Source of the DNA: Acetomicrobium hydrogeniformans ATCC BAA-1850
GTDB lineage: Bacteria > Synergistota > Synergistia > Synergistales > Acetomicrobiaceae
Direction of reading: 5' to 3'
NCBI RefSeq assembly: GCF_000160455.2
Contig: NZ_ACJX03000001.1
Coordinates: 310,001-374,000, forward strand
Length of the DNA: 64,000 nucleotides
The notes beneath the pieces were generated by a model. The model saw nothing but the letters and a program-made list of their open reading frames with translations, was not told where the DNA came from and did not search any database. The position numbers and the translations under genes are program-made. Positions 10,723 through 17,511 of this stretch are shown one piece after another; positions within the stretch are counted from its first letter, which is position 1, and each line of letters starts with the position of its first letter.

Positions 10723-10816
10723 TAATAAATACCACACCTTCCAAGTTATGGCAAGTAGTTATTGGCTCTATTTGCGTTATTCTTCCCAGCATTTCCATGA
10801 TGTCAACTAAAAACAT
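10706..10816 (-). CDS. Possible small leader ORF, 36 codons
   Basis: An open frame from ATG 10816 to TAA 10706, reading MFLVDIMEMLGRITQIE and ending VVFINGRCD. Its stop overlaps the next start (10722) by 17 bp in a different frame, an arrangement typical of translational coupling, and the frame stays open for eight codons upstream of the ATG. No convincing ribosome-binding site precedes ATG 10816 or the internal ATG 10798. It may be a small protein, a leader peptide, or a decayed gene end. Low confidence. Confidence 0.25.
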   Translation of the reverse strand: MFLVDIMEMLGRITQIEPITTCHNLEGVVFINGRCD

Positions 10817-10828
10817 CGGCTTTATATG

Positions 10829-10870
10829 CAGTTCATACGGTTTTTAGTGGTCCAATAGCTAAATGAACTG
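10829..10870. other. Bulged inverted repeat in leader upstream of small ORF
   Basis: CAGTTCAT (10829-10836) pairs with ATGAACTG (10863-10870), and further in TTTAG pairs with CTAAA beside the outer stem, leaving a bulge. It lies in the 218-bp non-coding stretch 10817-11033 between nikO and the small ORF, where I see no other feature except a short hairpin (TGAGA/TCTCA) over the nikO stop. Confidence 0.35.
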
Positions 10871-11033
10871 TTGCCTACTACTCGAGGGTGCTATTCAATG
10901 ATACTACAACAGGAAAAATTTTTCAGTATATATAAATTGTACGTAATTTATTTGTGAAATTTTTGGAGTGAATTTGACTCTTTTCCAAAAAACAACGTTA
11001 GATTTTATTGTCGAAAACTTGAGAAGCGATCTC

Positions 11034-11711
11034 TCAGATACATACACGGGTCTTTCCGTGTAATGGTCTTAAAATTCCCGATGACAACTCATACCAAGAG
11101 CTTGCAACTTCCTCCGCAAAATCCATATCGTGGGAAGCCATAATAATGGTTTTATCAAGATGAGTTAAAATTCCCGACAGATTGCTAGCAGCCTCTTCGT
11201 CGAGACCGCTTGAAGGTTCATCGAGCAAAAGAAGTTGCGGATCCATAGCAAGAATCGCCGCCAGAGCGCCTAGCCTTTTTTGTCCTCCCGAAAGCGTGTA
11301 CGGGGGATTATGGGCCAGATCCTCTATTTTAAGTTCCTTTAAAACGCCCCATGCTCTATCCGTAGCCTCTTTTCTGCTAAGCCCCATATTCAAGGGGCCA
11401 AAGAGCACATCATCGAGCAAAGTGGGGCAAAAAAGTTGGTCCTCGGGATCTTGAAAGAGAAAACCGACTTTTTGGCGTAAATATCGCAGATCTTCCTTAG
11501 TCCGAATGCTTTTGCCTTCAAAAATAATTTCTCCCTGGAGTTGTCCGAGCAAACCCATGATCGCATAAAAAAATGTCGTCTTGCCGGCCCCATTTTTGCC
11601 AATAATACACACTTTTTCCTTTGTATAAATTTCGAAGTTAAGTCCACTAAAAATCGGAGGTTTGCCCGGATAAGCAAAGGTAAGATCTTTTACAACTAAC
11701 AACGGCTTCAT
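11034..11711 (-). CDS. nikO: Nickel/cobalt ECF transporter ATPase
   Basis: About 225 residues; energising ABC subunit for a nickel (or cobalt) importer at the inner face of the membrane. Motifs: Walker A GKNGAGKT, Q-loop FLFQDPEDQLF typical of ECF ATPases, signature LSGGQKR, Walker B LLLLDEPSSGLD and switch His in ASHD. ATG 11711 overlaps the nikQ stop as ATGA and has GGGGTG at about 9 bases; a GTG at 11723 is less likely. Last gene of the five-gene nik operon; the nickel assignment rests on the neighbours nikL and nikK rather than on this subunit. Confidence 0.92.
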   Translation of the reverse strand: MKPLLVVKDLTFAYPGKPPIFSGLNFEIYTKEKVCIIGKNGAGKTTFFYAIMGLLGQLQGEIIFEGKSIRTKEDLRYLRQKVGFLFQDPEDQLFCPTLLDDVLFGPLNMGLSRKEATDRAWGVLKELKIEDLAHNPPYTLSGGQKRLGALAAILAMDPQLLLLDEPSSGLDEEAASNLSGILTHLDKTIIMASHDMDFAEEVASSWYELSSGILRPLHGKTRVCI

Positions 11712-12424
11712 ACCATTAAACACCCCACAAGAAGGGCGTAAAGGACAGCTAGCTTTAAAAAGTCGGGTCGTGAAAGCCTGGATTTAAAGGTCAGAAAAGT
11801 ATAGGTTCCATTAAAACCCCTAAGCAGCATAGCATTATAAACTCTTTGCGATCTAACAAAACTTCGCAATAGTAACATGCCAATTAAATATCCGTAGGCT
11901 CTAAAGGTTCGCAAATTCAAAGAAGGCTCAAACCCCCTCAATGCCATGCTGCGGTGTATCCTTGAAGCCTCCTCAGCCAATACATGAATATATCTGTAGG
12001 TAAAATGAAGCAGAGCTACCAATTTTGACGGAAAACGCAGTTGACATAAAGCCTGCAATATCTCAGGCATGGAAGTCGTCTGGAGAAGTGCCATAAATGC
12101 CAATACAGCTGCATGGATGCGAATTGTTATGAGCGTGGCTGTTGCAACTCCCCCTTCTGAAGAAAAAGGAAGAGTCAACCATAGCATTAAAACGAACCCA
12201 TCTACGGCCATCAAACGTTTTAAAAGCCTTTTAACCGGTACTCCCGAAAGCCCGACTAAGGCAATAGAATACATCAACAAAAAAATCTGAGCCATGAGGG
12301 AATTTAAAAGAGCCACACACAAGGCTACGGAAAAAGTTAAAAGCAACTTTACATAAGGCGGAATACGCTCTAAAAAACTCCCCTTTGGCTTACTATGATA
12401 ATTGATGTAACTAACGTTTATCAT
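11708..12424 (-). CDS. nikQ: Nickel ECF transporter T component
   Basis: About 238 residues of the CbiQ/EcfT family: several membrane segments in the N-terminal half (LLLTFSVALCVALL, IALVGLSGVP, VLMLWLTLPF) and the two cytoplasmic coupling motifs, here ALRGF and MLLRGF (Ala/Leu-Arg-Gly pattern), that contact the ATPase. ATG 12424 gives MINVSYINYHSKPKG, the usual CbiQ-type start; the frame also reaches TTG 12460, deeper inside nikL. Overlaps nikL by 14 bp and nikO by 4 bp. Confidence 0.9.
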   Translation of the reverse strand: MINVSYINYHSKPKGSFLERIPPYVKLLLTFSVALCVALLNSLMAQIFLLMYSIALVGLSGVPVKRLLKRLMAVDGFVLMLWLTLPFSSEGGVATATLITIRIHAAVLAFMALLQTTSMPEILQALCQLRFPSKLVALLHFTYRYIHVLAEEASRIHRSMALRGFEPSLNLRTFRAYGYLIGMLLLRSFVRSQRVYNAMLLRGFNGTYTFLTFKSRLSRPDFLKLAVLYALLVGCLMV

Positions 12425-13043
12425 GCCCGTCACCGCTTCCCTTTTTAAACCAAAGGGCAATGCCTATCAAGCCAAAAATGTAACCTACGCCGCCCATGAT
12501 TTGATTAAACCCCGGTTTTGAGAGCTCCTTACGGAGTTGTATAATTTCTGCATGCAACGGTTCTATCTCGCTACGAAGGACAGATTTTACAATAGAAGCA
12601 ATCTCCTTTTCGTCTAAAGTGACAACCAAGTTTTCTATTTGCTCTTCCTCCGTAGGAAGTTTATCAATAAAATTAGAATCAGACATATTGGTACTATTAT
12701 CAAATGAAGATAAGTTTATATTTACTCTTCCAAGATGCCCCATACCTCCATCGACTACTACAGTTACAATTTTCCTATTTGACGGGTCAATATTCACCGA
12801 AAACTTGCCATCTTCATCCGTCCATCCTCTTCCTACAACAGAGCCGTCCCCTTCTGCCTTGACCAATACCTCGCAATTTTTGGCCGGTGCCCCATCGTTG
12901 AAGTAAGCCTCCCCAAGGATCGAGCTGTCCTCTGAGTAGGCAAATACGTTAAGCTTATGAGCCGTAGCAATGGTCGCCGGATAAACGATAACGAACAATG
13001 CCAGAATAACCGCGAAGAATAAAGGTGCCCTGTTTACTCTCAT
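12411..13043 (-). CDS. nikL: NikL-type accessory subunit of nickel ECF transporter
   Basis: 210 residues with a signal peptide whose cleavage would expose AHKLNVFAY, so a His would lie close to the mature N-terminus. A carboxypeptidase-regulatory-like beta domain follows (SILGEAYFNDGAPAKN, GWTDEDGKFSV), then an acidic helical linker and one C-terminal membrane helix (MGGVGYIFGLIGIALWF) ending in a short basic tail. This architecture matches NikL of NikKMLQO-type systems, where NikL replaces NikN. Start overlaps the nikM stop as ATGA. The function as periplasmic nickel-binding partner is inferred from family and order. Confidence 0.8.
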   Translation of the reverse strand: MRVNRAPLFFAVILALFVIVYPATIATAHKLNVFAYSEDSSILGEAYFNDGAPAKNCEVLVKAEGDGSVVGRGWTDEDGKFSVNIDPSNRKIVTVVVDGGMGHLGRVNINLSSFDNSTNMSDSNFIDKLPTEEEQIENLVVTLDEKEIASIVKSVLRSEIEPLHAEIIQLRKELSKPGFNQIMGGVGYIFGLIGIALWFKKGSGDGHDKR

Positions 13044-13642
13044 TTTTCGTCCACCCCTAGCAATGAAGGTATCATTTTGTAGATAAATGACGCGATAAAA
13101 GCACCTATCAAGGATTCAAGAATCACAACAGGAATATGGGCAAGCAACACCAATTTAGCCGTTATCAAAAAAACCTCTCCGCTAAAAGCCAAGGCAAGCG
13201 CAGTAAAAAGAGCGGCTAAAACAACCCCTATCCCTCCAGCCGCGGCTCCGCCAAGCCAGGGCGGTTTTCCTGAGATTATAACGTATCTCCCCAAACGACC
13301 GCCTACAAGTCCGGAAATAGCCATTGTGCAGATGTTAACCCCAAGAACCGCCAAACCACCAAATTGAAACAACAATACCTGCAAAAAAAGCGCAACCAGA
13401 TATGCGGGAAACAACTTAATTCCCAACAAAAGGCCACCTATGCCGTTAAGCAGTAGATGCACGCTGGCTGGCCCGATATTAATATGAATTAAAGACGAAA
13501 CGAACAAAGCTGCAGATACAATCCCCACTCGAGGAACTTCGTCTATCTCCATTTTCTTCAGTCCAGCCACTATGCCGATAACGGCCCCAACTGCTCCGAT
13601 TGTCAAAGGGTATAAGGACAGTACACCCTCTGAAATATGCAT
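13040..13642 (-). CDS. nikM: Nickel ECF transporter substrate-specific component
   Basis: 200 residues of the CbiM/NikM family with six or seven membrane segments. The start is decided by function: ATG 13642 gives MHISEGVLS, the N-terminal Met-His-Ile that coordinates the metal in this family; nine additional codons upstream would bury it. That ATG overlaps the nikK stop as TAATG. A second conserved region, HINIGPASVHLLLNGIGGLLLG, carries the further His residues expected at the metal site. Forms the membrane channel with NikL and couples to NikQ/NikO. Nickel rather than cobalt is inferred from the nikK and nikL neighbours. Confidence 0.9.
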   Translation of the reverse strand: MHISEGVLSLYPLTIGAVGAVIGIVAGLKKMEIDEVPRVGIVSAALFVSSLIHINIGPASVHLLLNGIGGLLLGIKLFPAYLVALFLQVLLFQFGGLAVLGVNICTMAISGLVGGRLGRYVIISGKPPWLGGAAAGGIGVVLAALFTALALAFSGEVFLITAKLVLLAHIPVVILESLIGAFIASFIYKMIPSLLGVDEK

Positions 13643-14430
13643 TAGTTCCCTCTCTCCGCCTTTATCCAAATAACTGCCCCAAGCTCTATATCAGCATTTT
13701 CTCCGCCAGGAGACTTCATCTTTTCGGGAGCATCAACCAGTGCAGCAAAACCCCACCAACCATCCCAGGGCATGGCATAGGTAAATACCCCCTGATCATC
13801 GGTCCGCACTACCTGTGTAACATAAACATCTGAGGGAGCCTTAACTTTTTTTCCTTCATTGTAATATTCCACTTCTATTACGGCAGCTGCCAAGGGCTTC
13901 CCTTCCATAATAACCTTGCCTTGAAAAACATTGCCGGGCCACAATCCGTAAGGCCTCGTCAACGGCACTATCTCAACCCTAAGCCCGAGGGGTTTCTGCC
14001 AACTTTCTTCCATGCCAAAAGCATTGACGACGGTTTTCGCATAGTGGATGATATATTTGTTTTCAGCCTCTTCCCAATAAGGTGAGGGTTCTACATAAAA
14101 AATGTGGTCTCCCGGCCGCTTTACATCGAAGACAGCTTCCCAGTATCTTAAATCCGAATCGTTTTTGCGAACCTTTAAATGTTTCATAAGATCAATATTC
14201 TCAGAACGAACAACGACACCAAACTTTTCGGGCTTTTCCATATCCATCATTTCCTGTTCAAAGGGATGGGTAAAAAGAAGCCTTAGGTTTAACTCAGAAT
14301 TTTCGTTTTGAGAAATTACGTTTTTATCGGGCAATATTACCTGGAAATGAGCCCACGAAGGAGAAGACGAAAGACAGACACAAAAAGCAACAAATACCGC
14401 AAAGAATATTCTGCTTAAAACTTTGTTCAT
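13642..14430 (-). CDS. nikK: NikK-type periplasmic nickel uptake protein (DUF4198-like)
   Basis: 262 residues: signal peptide ending ...SSSPSWAHFQVILP, which after cleavage puts a His at or next to the mature N-terminus, followed by two beta domains (EQEMMDMEKPEKFGVVV and later GNVFQGKVIMEGKPLA with a GVFTYAMPWDGWWGF motif) characteristic of DUF4198 proteins. Such proteins precede NikM in NikKMLQO clusters and are thought to deliver nickel. AAGGAGG lies upstream of the ATG. First gene of the operon, with a promoter and candidate NikR operator directly before it. Confidence 0.8.
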   Translation of the reverse strand: MNKVLSRIFFAVFVAFCVCLSSSPSWAHFQVILPDKNVISQNENSELNLRLLFTHPFEQEMMDMEKPEKFGVVVRSENIDLMKHLKVRKNDSDLRYWEAVFDVKRPGDHIFYVEPSPYWEEAENKYIIHYAKTVVNAFGMEESWQKPLGLRVEIVPLTRPYGLWPGNVFQGKVIMEGKPLAAAVIEVEYYNEGKKVKAPSDVYVTQVVRTDDQGVFTYAMPWDGWWGFAALVDAPEKMKSPGGENADIELGAVIWIKAERGN

Positions 14431-14450
14431 CAGAAGAGAACCCTCCTTAA

Positions 14451-14499
14451 GTGTTACGTTTCTGTTGTTTAGTATTACTCATGAAAGTCCGTTTGTCAA
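14451..14499 (-). promoter_or_regulatory. nik operon promoter with overlapping NikR-like operator
   Basis: Minus strand: TTGACA (14499-14494), a 17-base spacer and AATACT (14476-14471), 40 bp before the nikK ATG. Overlapping the -10 and the start region are GTAATAC (14478-14472) and GTAACAC (14457-14451), 14 bases apart. GTAACAC is exactly the half-site of the GTGTTAC-N12/13-GTAACAC motif described for NikR in Desulfovibrio-like bacteria; the other half differs at two of seven bases and the spacing is one base longer. Position is ideal for repression. No nikR gene lies in the window. Confidence 0.55.
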
Positions 14500-14553
14500 G
14501 GGACTGCTAAAAAAGTGTTAATATTATGTATAGAAAAAATATCAGGAAGGGAG

Positions 14554-15147
14554 ATGAGCTATCGGCATTCAAGTGCCGAAAATATCATGAAAAAGATTGT
14601 TATTTTGCTCGGGAGTCCCAGAAAAAACGGAAACAGCGAGAGGTTGGCCAAATCCTTTGCCACAGGCGCTGAATCTCAAGGTGCCCAGGCCAGATTTTTT
14701 AGACTCCACAATATGAATATAAAAGGTTGTTCGGATTGCAGGCAATGCTGGTCCAAGGGCAAACATTGTATAGTAGCAGACGATATGTCTCAATTGTACG
14801 AGTCCATCGATCATGCCGACGTCATTGTTTTCGCAACGCCCCTTTACTGGTATAGCTGGAGCGCACAAATTAAAGCGGTTTGGGATAGAATGTTGCCCTA
14901 TGTGTCAGACAAGGCAAAAACCACCGTTAAGGACAAGCAAAGCGTATTATTGGTCACTGCCGGAGACGAACGCGATGACGTCTTTGACGCAGTTTTGGAA
15001 TCCTTCGACAGATCCGCATCCCTTTTAGGGCTCAAGTTGGCAGGCAAAATATGTGCCCATAATGTTTATGATATTGGAGATATAGAAGAAGGAAATTGGT
15101 TAGATCAAGCCAAAGAATTGGGAGCATCCGTCGGCAAAGTTAATTAG
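14554..15147 (+). CDS. NADPH-dependent FMN reductase / flavodoxin-fold oxidoreductase
   Basis: 197 residues from ATG 14554, which directly follows GGAAGGGAG; an ATG at 14587 gives the usual family start MKKIVILLGSPRKNGNSERL but has no ribosome-binding site, so the extra 11 residues may be real. Motifs: the FMN phosphate loop GSPRKNGNS, a cysteine cluster CSDCRQCW, and FATPLYWYSW at the flavin site, as in iron-sulfur flavoprotein-like NADPH-dependent FMN reductases. Probably an electron carrier or reductase of the anaerobic redox pool. A small hairpin (CGGCA/TGCCG, 14562-14577) lies between the two possible starts. Divergent from the nik operon. Confidence 0.85.
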   Translation: MSYRHSSAENIMKKIVILLGSPRKNGNSERLAKSFATGAESQGAQARFFRLHNMNIKGCSDCRQCWSKGKHCIVADDMSQLYESIDHADVIVFATPLYWYSWSAQIKAVWDRMLPYVSDKAKTTVKDKQSVLLVTAGDERDDVFDAVLESFDRSASLLGLKLAGKICAHNVYDIGDIEEGNWLDQAKELGASVGKVN

Positions 15148-15167
15148 TATAATCTGTTAATTCAAAC

Positions 15168-15209
15168 AAGATAACTGCGTACGCAAACGCCAACGTATGC
15201 AGTTATCTT
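15168..15209. terminator. Bidirectional terminator between convergent genes
   Basis: AAGATAACTGCGTACG (15168-15183) pairs over 16 bp with CGTATGCAGTTATCTT (15194-15209, one G-T pair), 10-base loop. It separates the flavin reductase gene from the convergent ECF gene. Confidence 0.7.
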
Positions 15210-15243
15210 TCTACGGAACAACCCTGATTTTAGGGAATATCTC

Positions 15244-15735
15244 CTATTGTCTTCCAAGAAGCTTTCTAATAGGCCCTTCGATATAGGGCAGAATGACCAG
15301 AGCTATTATCGCACCTACGCCGGTTTGGGCCAAATCGGTGAAAAACTCAATGGGAGCAACTTTCCATCCATATAAAATACCTGCAACCAATGTATATCCT
15401 GCAATCATTACGCATGCGCCCGCTATCACTGCCCTTTTTCGATTCTCCCGCATTTTCCCAACCACAAAACCCTCGATTCCCTTGATCACGAAAGTAAAAG
15501 GTGCCCATAAGGGATAGCCAAGCACGATATCGGCAAGAGCTCCTCCGATACCCCCGCAAATAGCTCCATATTTTGCCCCCATCAATATAGCAACACAATA
15601 TATAACGCCTTCACCTAAATTGAAATAAATCCTATATCCAGGCATGGGGATATGAATTATTGTTGCTACGGCTACAATTGCTGCAAAAAGAGCACCCAAT
15701 GCCACTTCCTTGGCGCTTCCTCGTGAAGAAGTCAT
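15244..15735 (-). CDS. ECF transporter S component (vitamin/cofactor uptake), substrate unknown
   Basis: 163 residues with about five or six membrane segments and the ECF S-component pattern ALGALFAAIVAVATIIH at the N-terminus, which includes the alanine-rich helix that docks to EcfT, plus GGIGGALADIVLGYPLWAPFTFVIKGIEGFVVG, shared by riboflavin/pantothenate-type S units. No dedicated EcfA/EcfT lies nearby, so it likely shares a group II energising module elsewhere. It is not part of the nik operon. The substrate cannot be read from sequence; I see no vitamin riboswitch upstream, but a palindromic operator candidate is present. Confidence 0.8.
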   Translation of the reverse strand: MTSSRGSAKEVALGALFAAIVAVATIIHIPMPGYRIYFNLGEGVIYCVAILMGAKYGAICGGIGGALADIVLGYPLWAPFTFVIKGIEGFVVGKMRENRKRAVIAGACVMIAGYTLVAGILYGWKVAPIEFFTDLAQTGVGAIIALVILPYIEGPIRKLLGRQ

Positions 15736-15813
15736 TTCTTACCACCCTCTCTATATTTGAAAAATAAAAACATCATTTCCAACTAATTAATTTTATACCA
15801 CATTTTAGACGTA

Positions 15814-15828
15814 ACCGGTAGTACCAGT
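15814..15828. promoter_or_regulatory. Palindromic operator candidate upstream of ECF S-component gene
   Basis: ACCGGTAGTACCAGT, a 15-bp palindrome with one mismatch (ACTGGTA-C-TACCGGT on the other strand), 79 bp before the gene. It overlaps the -35 position relative to a TATAAA (15797-15792) on the minus strand. The ACTGGT...ACCAGT form resembles operators of FadR-type GntR regulators; the regulator is unknown. Confidence 0.4.
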
Positions 15829-15866
15829 AAAAGATTCCAACCATTCCAATCTGGCTTAAACATAAA

Positions 15867-15905
15867 TTGCGCATTTGCATCATATGTGATAATATTGCCA
15901 CATAT
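15867..15905 (+). promoter_or_regulatory. Promoter and inverted-repeat operator of the arsR-permease operon
   Basis: TTGCGC (15867-15872), 17-base spacer, TAATAT (15890-15895). An inverted repeat ATATGTG (15882-15888) / CACATAT (15899-15905) with 10 bases between flanks the -10, in the place and shape of an ArsR-family autorepressor operator. The regulator's ribosome-binding site AAGGAGG follows at 15911. Confidence 0.6.
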
Positions 15906-15924
15906 TTGTCAAGGAGGGTTAATA

Positions 15925-16266
15925 ATGGATATGGAAACTCAAGGCAAAAAGGCGACGCTGTTAAAGGCCATGGGGCATCCAGTCCGTATCGAAATCATCG
16001 AACTGTTGGGCAAACGGGAGATGTGCGCCTGTGAAATTGCAAGTTTATTTGACTGCGACAGGACTACTGTGAGCAAACATTTGGCCATCCTGAAAGATTT
16101 GGAAATTATCGAGCAAAGACGAGAGGGTTTATATATTTACTACAGACTTAAATTGCATTGCTTAGTTCCCATGCTTCAGTGCATAGAGCATGCCATTTTT
16201 GGCGATCCGGTGAAAATTCAATTTGACTGTAAATGTTCGTGCTCCCAAGATAACTACGAAATTTAA
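15925..16266 (+). CDS. ArsR/SmtB-family metal or metalloid-responsive repressor
   Basis: 113 residues from ATG 15925 (AAGGAGG at 7 bases). Winged-helix protein: AMGHPVRIEIIELLGKREMCACEIASLF then recognition helix CDRTTVSKHLAILKDLEII and wing REGLYIYYRL. The MCACEI motif resembles the ELCVCDL metal-binding cysteines of ArsR/CadC helix alpha-3, and a C-terminal CKCSC cluster may add ligands, so a thiol-binding inducer (As(III), Sb(III), Cd, Zn or similar) is likely. Followed after 38 bp by a permease it probably controls. Confidence 0.9.
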   Translation: MDMETQGKKATLLKAMGHPVRIEIIELLGKREMCACEIASLFDCDRTTVSKHLAILKDLEIIEQRREGLYIYYRLKLHCLVPMLQCIEHAIFGDPVKIQFDCKCSCSQDNYEI

Positions 16267-16304
16267 CATAAATATATTATATTAGTTAGTTAGGAGGCAT
16301 TTTT

Positions 16305-17465
16305 ATGAGCGACAACAAGAAATTAGCTTTAATTCTTCTTGCATTTCTCTTTTTTTACTTTATACCGGCCGATTCGCCCAGAGCAACAGTCGCTGCTTCG
16401 GAAGCCCTTGCAATGCTTCATGAATATGCCAGACAACACGTCTTGCTTTGCCTGGTTCCTGCTTTTTTCATAGCGGGCGCCATTTCCGTTTTCATCAGTC
16501 AACAGTCAGTCATGAAATACCTCGGAAGCCATGCAAAGAAGTCCGTATCCTATGCCGTTGCAGCGGTATCTGGCACAATTTTAGCCGTATGCTCCTGCAC
16601 CGTTCTTCCCTTGTTTGCCGGAATTTATGCCCGAGGAGCCGGAATAGGCCCTGCTTCCGCATTTCTTTACTCCGGACCAGCTATCAATGTGTTGGCCATA
16701 ATTTTAACGGCGAGAGTACTGGGTTTTGAGATGGGCCTGGCCAGAGCGGTTGGAGCAATTCTTTTCAGCGTAGTCATCGGACTAGCAATGTCAATTATAT
16801 TTAGAAAAGACGAAGAAAAGAGGCAGGAAGCTTTTGCCTTCCCAGCAGAAGATGGTACATCTCATCCTCTATGGCAATCGGCATCAGTTATGGCAGGCAT
16901 GATTAGTTTTTTGATATTCGCAAACCTTGCAGCTCCAAAGGCGGATATCGGGTTTTGGGCACAGCTTTATAACGTTAAATGGATAGTAGCAACGATCAGT
17001 ATTTCCTTTACTGCCCTAGTGATTAAAAAATGGTTTTCAGCAGAGGAAAGATCCGAATGGTATAGCGCCACTTGGGGATATGCGCTTCAAGTATTGCCAT
17101 TGCTTTTCGCTGGCGTCCTGATTGCCGGCTTTCTCCTCGGTCGCCCCGGGCACGAGGGTATCATCCCAGGCGCATACGTATCTTATCTAGTGGGCGGCAA
17201 CTCAATCTTTTCTAACTTTTTCGCGTCTATCGTTGGAGCCTTCATGTATTTTGCAACGCTAACGGAAGTGCCGATATTGCAGGGTCTTTTGGGCGCAGGA
17301 ATGGGTAAGGGACCGGCACTTGCCCTTCTTTTAGCAGGCCCGGCTTTATCATTGCCAAATATGCTGGTGATACGAACAGTACTGGGAACAAAGAAAACTG
17401 TCACATACGTCATCCTTGTAGTGTTGCTTTCTACGCTGGCTGGAATAATTTATGGTAATCTTTAG
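16305..17465 (+). CDS. Two-domain permease of the ArsP/DUF318 (COG0701) family
   Basis: 386 residues, about ten membrane segments in two similar halves. Signature CSCTVLPLFAGIYARGAGIGPASAFLYSGPAINVLAI in the first half, with the conserved Cys-Ser-Cys and a matching second-half segment GALMYF...EVPILQGLLGAGMGKGPALALLLAGPALSLPN. Members export trivalent organoarsenicals or heavy metals. Paired with the ArsR regulator, and with a unlinked CPKC thioredoxin-like gene 3 kb away of a type often found beside such permeases. AGGAGG precedes the ATG. Substrate is not determinable; metal or metalloid efflux is inferred. Confidence 0.85.
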   Translation: MSDNKKLALILLAFLFFYFIPADSPRATVAASEALAMLHEYARQHVLLCLVPAFFIAGAISVFISQQSVMKYLGSHAKKSVSYAVAAVSGTILAVCSCTVLPLFAGIYARGAGIGPASAFLYSGPAINVLAIILTARVLGFEMGLARAVGAILFSVVIGLAMSIIFRKDEEKRQEAFAFPAEDGTSHPLWQSASVMAGMISFLIFANLAAPKADIGFWAQLYNVKWIVATISISFTALVIKKWFSAEERSEWYSATWGYALQVLPLLFAGVLIAGFLLGRPGHEGIIPGAYVSYLVGGNSIFSNFFASIVGAFMYFATLTEVPILQGLLGAGMGKGPALALLLAGPALSLPNMLVIRTVLGTKKTVTYVILVVLLSTLAGIIYGNL

Positions 17466-17511
17466 CGTAGGATAACAATCTCTTTATGATTAACAGGAGG
17501 AAGTTAAAGTC

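Noticed and set aside
11034-14430. Cobalt (CbiMNQO) rather than nickel assignment for the ECF operon
   Set aside because: No cbiN and no cobalamin riboswitch or cob/cbi genes; NikK- and NikL-type subunits and the operator point to nickel, although cobalt cannot be fully excluded.
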